Positions 49,901 through 55,900 of a stretch of DNA of 64,000 nucleotides are shown piece by piece. Origin of the DNA: Planctomycetota bacterium (lineage in GTDB: Bacteria; Planctomycetota; Planctomycetia; Pirellulales; Pirellulaceae); NCBI GenBank assembly GCA_014381825.1, contig JACNKX010000149.1, positions 62,001-126,000 of the forward strand, written 5' to 3'. Made by a program: the position numbers and the translations under genes. Numbering within the stretch: position 1 is the first letter of the stretch; each line of letters opens with the position of its first letter. Below the pieces are notes generated by a model. The model was not told the origin of the DNA and did not search any database. It saw only the letters and a list, made by a program, of their open reading frames with translations.

Positions 49901-52900
49901 CCCGGTCAACGATGCACCAGTTCCAACTTCGGCTCACTCTTACACGGCAATCGAAGACAACGGTGCGACGGATTCTACGGTTGGAACAGCCGACGGTGAT
50001 CGACTGGTTATCAACACGTCCGACCTGCGCGGTCCTGGAGTTGGTGCCGACAGCCCAGGTCCATTCGAGAGTAGCCAAATACTAACGGTTGTTGGGCTGG
50101 ATGCCGCAGGTTCGTTGACCAGTTCGAGCGAGCATGGCGGAGATGTTGAGTTAAGCGTGGATGGCCTGACGATTCTTTACCGCCCGGCATTGAACTTTAA
50201 CGGAACGGATACATTTACTTATACGATTCAGGACGATGGTGTCGCTCCAAATCCAAACGACCCGACCGATCCGAATCGAAATACCGCGCTCGGGACGATC
50301 ACCGTTGAAGTCACTCCGGTCAATGATGCTCCGATCGCGGTCGATGATCCGCAAGCAGGACTCGAAGACGCCTATACGACAGACGAGAACAGCTTCCTCG
50401 TCGTCGCGGGCGTTGGAACGATCTTCAACGATATCGACGTTGATACCACCGATCTAGCAATCCAAGGAACTGCCGAGACGACAGGAACTCTAGGAACTGT
50501 GGCGTTCTTAGAAGTAGGAATGTCAGCCGTGAAGAATGGTGACTTTACGTTTGATCCTGGAACCGCATTCGAGCAGTTGGCTGTGTTCGATCCGATGAAT
50601 CCCGTGGAAGGCTTCAACTTCGCATTCGACGAATTCCGCTACTTGATAACGGATGGAGTGCTAGATTCGAATGCTGCCACGGTCACGGTGACTGTTACGG
50701 GGCTGAACGACGCTCCGACAGCTGGGCCGATTCTTAGTGCCACGACGACAATCACCGAGAATCAATCGCTTACTGCGATTCCGTTTGTTGGTGACGATAT
50801 TGATGTCGACGATGGCCCGATCGATCTGATTTATAGTATCGTCAGCCCAACCAGCCTGGGATCGTTGCGCCAAGGCAACGCTAACTTCGGCGAAGATCCG
50901 CAAACCTTCTACTTCGATCCGGGAGCTGATTTCGATGATTTGCAAGCCGGTGATCCAGCTCGTGTCGTGAAGTTCACGTATACCGCGACAGACAGTCACG
51001 GTGCTCTAAGTAATCTTGCGACGGTGACAATCACTGTCAACGGCGAGAACGATGCACCAATCGTCAACGACGTGACCGTTGCGACTTCTGCGGATGTATC
51101 GACGGTCTCCCCCTTCGATGCGGATGATGTAGATGCCGATGACGATTCGAGTACCTTGGCCTACACGGTCGACGTCAGTGGTTTTGGACCTGGTACCAAG
51201 TCGGTGACGCTGGGGGATGCTGCCGTTACTACGCCCGATAACGGATTCTTCGAGTTCGATCCGGGGACCGACTTTCGGACGCTTCCCGTAGGCGAGACGG
51301 CGACCGTGGAATTTCCTTACACGGCAACCGATTCGCACAGCGCGAGCGGTTCCGCAGTGGTAACTGTCGTTGTGACGGGCGTTAACGAAGCGCCAACGGC
51401 ATTGCCGGTTTCGATTCCTGCTGACGAAGATGGTGTTGCTGTCACAGGTATTTTCCTCGGTGACGATGAGGACACTGATGACACGCCGACCTCGCTGACA
51501 TACTCGCTGATCGGTCAATTGCCGGCCAACAACGGCACGCTCGTGAATAACGGGAACGGAACGTTCACGTTTGCTCCCGGTACCGACTTCCAAGAGCTTG
51601 GCAAAGATGACGAGCGGATTCTTACGTTCCGGTATCGTGCCGAAGACAAGCATGGAGCGATAAGCCCGACTGAAACTGGCACGATCACCGTGACCGGCAA
51701 GAACGATATTCCGATCGTCGCAGCACTGGAATTGACCACTGGTGAGAACCAATCTCTGACGACGAACTTCTCCGGCAGTGATGTCGATCTAGAACCTGGA
51801 CAGTCGTTGACGTATACGGAGGACACGCTGGAAGGTGGCGGAACTTTGGTGAATCACGACGATGGCATGTTCACGTTTGACCCTGGTACGTCCTTCGATG
51901 ATCTACCGTCCGGCGAGACCGCGACCGTTACTTTCACTTACATTGCAACGGATGATGAAAACGCGGATAGCGGACCGGCGACTGCCACGATTACGGTGAC
52001 CGGCGCGAATGATGCCCCAACGGTACAGCATGTGAATATTGCTGTGGTCGAAGATGGATCCGCGGTAGTCGGACAGTTGATCGGAGACGATTCAGACAAC
52101 GACGACGATCCGGATTCGCTGGCCTACACGATTACTTCGTTCCCTGGGGCCGGCAGCGTTGTTCATAGCGGAGGTCGTGCGTTCTCGTTCGATCCAGGTC
52201 CAGACTTCCAAGACTTGGATCAGGGCGACACCTTGGAACTGACGTTCAGCTATGAAGCTCACGACCGATTTGGTGAAGCCAGCGTTCCGGCTGGCATCGT
52301 GACGGTGACCGTCACCGGTCGCAATGACGTTCCTGTTGCCAACGATGTCGGTGTGCTTGTGGCGGTTGAGGACGGGGCTGCGATTCCCGGGACTTTCGTT
52401 GCACAGGACGTTGATGGTGACGAACTTGATAGTGACGAACCAGGTACTCAACTCTCCTTTACGGTCGTTACTCCGCCTTCGGAGGGCACCGTCACTCCAA
52501 TCACGACAGCGCCCGGCACGACGACATTCTCGTTCGATCCGGGGTTGGAGTTCCAAGACTTGTCGGATGGAGAAAGTCGTGAAGTAACGTTTACCTATCG
52601 CGCGGCTGATACGAACGCGGGCGCCAGCGACTTGGCAACGGTAACGATCCGAGTGGACGGAGTAAACGACGTGCCGGTGGCTCAAGATATTCCCGATGCG
52701 GCGGCCACGGAAGATGGCAGTCCGGTGAATATCACGCTGCAGGCCAGCGACGTTGATAATGATGAGACGGGAGCAACGCTGTCCTACGCCGTCAAGGTTG
52801 GGCCGCCGGTGGGAAGCGGCAGCGTCTCGATCAACAACGTACTCGGCAATGCCGTTGCTGTCTTTGATCCAGGTAATGACTTCCAAGAGTTGTTTGTTGG

Positions 52901-55900
52901 TCAAACTCTCGATGTATCTTTCACCTACGTGGTTACTGACGAACACGGCGGAGAGAGTGGAACAGCGACCGTGACCGTCGAAGTGACTGGCGTCAATGAT
53001 GTACCTGTTCCCGAGGATCGAATGCTCACGGGTGTGAGCGAAGATGGTCCGGCCATGAGTGGTCAGTTTCTCGCAAATGATGTAGACAGCGACGAAACTG
53101 GGACCGGCTTCGCATATTCCATTGTGACGCCTCCCCCTCAAGGTATGGTGACCGTTCCTGGAACGGCAGGAGATGCGAGCTTTAGCTTTGATCCAGACGG
53201 CGATTTCGATGATCTGAGTGTCACGAGCAGCCGTGACGTGACCTTCACTTATCAAGTCGAGGATACGCATGGTGGTATCTCCACAGCCACCGTTACCGTT
53301 ACCGTGGATGGCGCGAACGATCAGCCAACTGCCAATATCGTGAACGTTCCTGCCGCCGAAGATGGTGGTGCCGTGACGCGGTCTTTTGCGGGCACTGACG
53401 TCGATGATGATGATTCACAGCAAACTCTGACGTATCAATTCAAGAGTTTTCCTTTACCAACAGAAGGCACGATTGTTAAGGATAATTCACTTCAGTTCAC
53501 CTATGATCCTGGAGCGAACTTCCAAGGACTAGCTCTCGATGAAACGGGCTCGGTCCAGGTTGAATACACGGCCACCGATTCGAATATGTCGGAAAGTACC
53601 AATGGGACGATCGACATAGCAATCGTCGGTGCGAACGATGCCCCGACCGCAGCTGCTTTGGACTACAGTGTCGCCGAAGATAGCTCGCTGGTAGAGTCGT
53701 TTGGCGGTGCAGATGTTGATAGCGACGACTCGCCCGCGACGTTGCAATTCACGATCGTTTCACAGCCGGCTGCAAACACAGGTTCGGTCGCGAACAACGG
53801 CAATGGGACATTTACATTTATTCCCGGAAGTGCCTTTGATTCGTTGTCATTTGGAACCGATGGGATGACGACGTTTAGCTACTTGGCGCGCGATCGACAT
53901 GGTGTCGCCAGTAGTGTCGCTACGGTCGCGATTACCGTCAACGGTGTGAACGACAAACCGGTTGTTCAAGGTTTGGGTATCAGTGCCATTGAAGATGGTG
54001 CTCCGGTTTCCGGAACGTTCATCGGCGACGACATCGATTCGGACGATACGCCTTCCACAATTGTGTTTAGCGTATCGCAGCCAGCCGAAGGCAAGGTGAT
54101 CAATTTGTCGGGCAGCTCGTTCTCCTTTGACCCCGAAGACAAGTTTCAGGATCTGGGAGTGAATGAGTCGCGGACTGTCTTCTTTACGTACACGGCCGTC
54201 GATGGGCACGCTGCCATTAGCGACCCTGCGATTGTGACAGTGACTGTTGCTGGTGTGAACGACGATCCTGTCGCAAAAGACGATCAGGCCTCGACGAATG
54301 AAGGCCAAGTGCAAACAATCAACGTTATCGTCGACAACGGGAACGGTGCGGATACCGACCCCGATGGCGACGCCCTTTCAGTCTCTGGACATGACACGAT
54401 GAGTGACAAGGGAGCCGTGATCAGCTTGTCGGCCAGCGGAGTCTTAACGTACAACCCACAGCCTTCGGTCGCGTTGAACGGGCTGGCTGCGGGGGATACG
54501 GACACCGATACGTTCAGCTATACCGTAAGTGATGGCCGTGGTGGTAACTCGACCGCAGTCGTTACCGTAACGGTCACGGGCATTAATAACGCCCCAACGG
54601 CCTTGGATGACAGTTACGGCGTATTCGCAGATACCATTCTCGCGATTAGTGCGCCCGGTGTGCTCGGTGCAAATGACACCGATCCCGACCCAGGGACTAC
54701 TTTGAGCGTTTCGACGATGGACGCGACAAGTCTTCGCGGTGCGACGATTACGTCTGACGGAATTGGTGGATTCACCTACGATCCGACTGGGGTTGAAGGC
54801 TTCCGGCTGTTAGCCGCCAACGAGACGCTTGTGGATACGTTTACCTATGTTGCATCGGATGACGGATTCCTACAATCGAACATCGCGACGGTCACGGTTA
54901 CGGTCGACGGAGTCAACGACGCTCCCATCGTGGAAACCGAGAGCTACTCGACAGACGAAGACACTCCACTTAACGTGTCGGCCTTCGCTGGAGTGCTGGC
55001 TAACGACAGCGATATTGAGAACAATTCGCTCTCCGTTACGTTAGTGACCAGTACGGCGCGTGGAGTCCTGAATCTCTTCACCAACGGAGCGTTTACCTAT
55101 ACTCCCGCGGCTAATTTCAACGGCAACGACACATTTGTTTATCGGGTATCGGATGGCAATTCCACTACGGATGAGACGGCCACGATCGTCGTCGAGGCGG
55201 TTAACGATGCCCCGGTTGGCATGCCCGATGAGTACAGCGTGAACCAAGGCCAAACATTGCAAGTGTTGGCGGTGGATGGAGTGTTGAACGACGATACGGA
55301 TGTCGATGAAGATCCAGCGATGCTTCAAGCGATCCTTCGCAGCTTGCCGACCAACGGCGCTGTCACGCTGTTCGCGGATGGCCGGTTTAATTACACCCCA
55401 ACTCCAGACTTTGCCGGACTTGCGACATTTACCTATCAAGCGGTTGATCCCTCCAATGCTCGCTCCGATTTGACGACTGTCGAAATCACGGTAATCGGCA
55501 GTACCGCTACTTGGCACAACCAAACGAACCGGTATGACGTCAACAACGACGGTGAAATTACTCCGATCGATGCCCTTCAGGTCATTAACGACTTGAACAA
55601 CGGTGGCCCGCGCCTGTTATCAGCGCTGCCCGGCGGACCTCCCTTCTTGGACGTAAATGATGATGGTTCTGTCTCGCCCTCCGACGCATTGGCTGTCATC
55701 AACGAGCTCAATCGTCTGAACGTAGGCGGTGAAGGCGAATCGGGGGCGGAGTCACTTGTTGACGTATCGTTTGCACCGGGTGCAAACTCGTTGTTGGCGA
55801 TGGCAAACGCCGAGCGATTAGACGGTCGGCCAGGTGTTCAGCCTCGAACTGTGCTGAGCTCGCCGAAGTTCAAGGTTGAATCCGGTATGATAAGTCCGCT

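Noticed and set aside
52092-53270. Long antisense ORFs, for example 392 codons here, 317 at 41403-42356, 294 at 20445-21329 and 278 at 37194-38030
   Set aside because: They lie wholly inside well-supported sense genes, have the Arg/Ile/Asp/Val-rich composition typical of reverse-strand reading of this codon usage, and show no recognisable motif.
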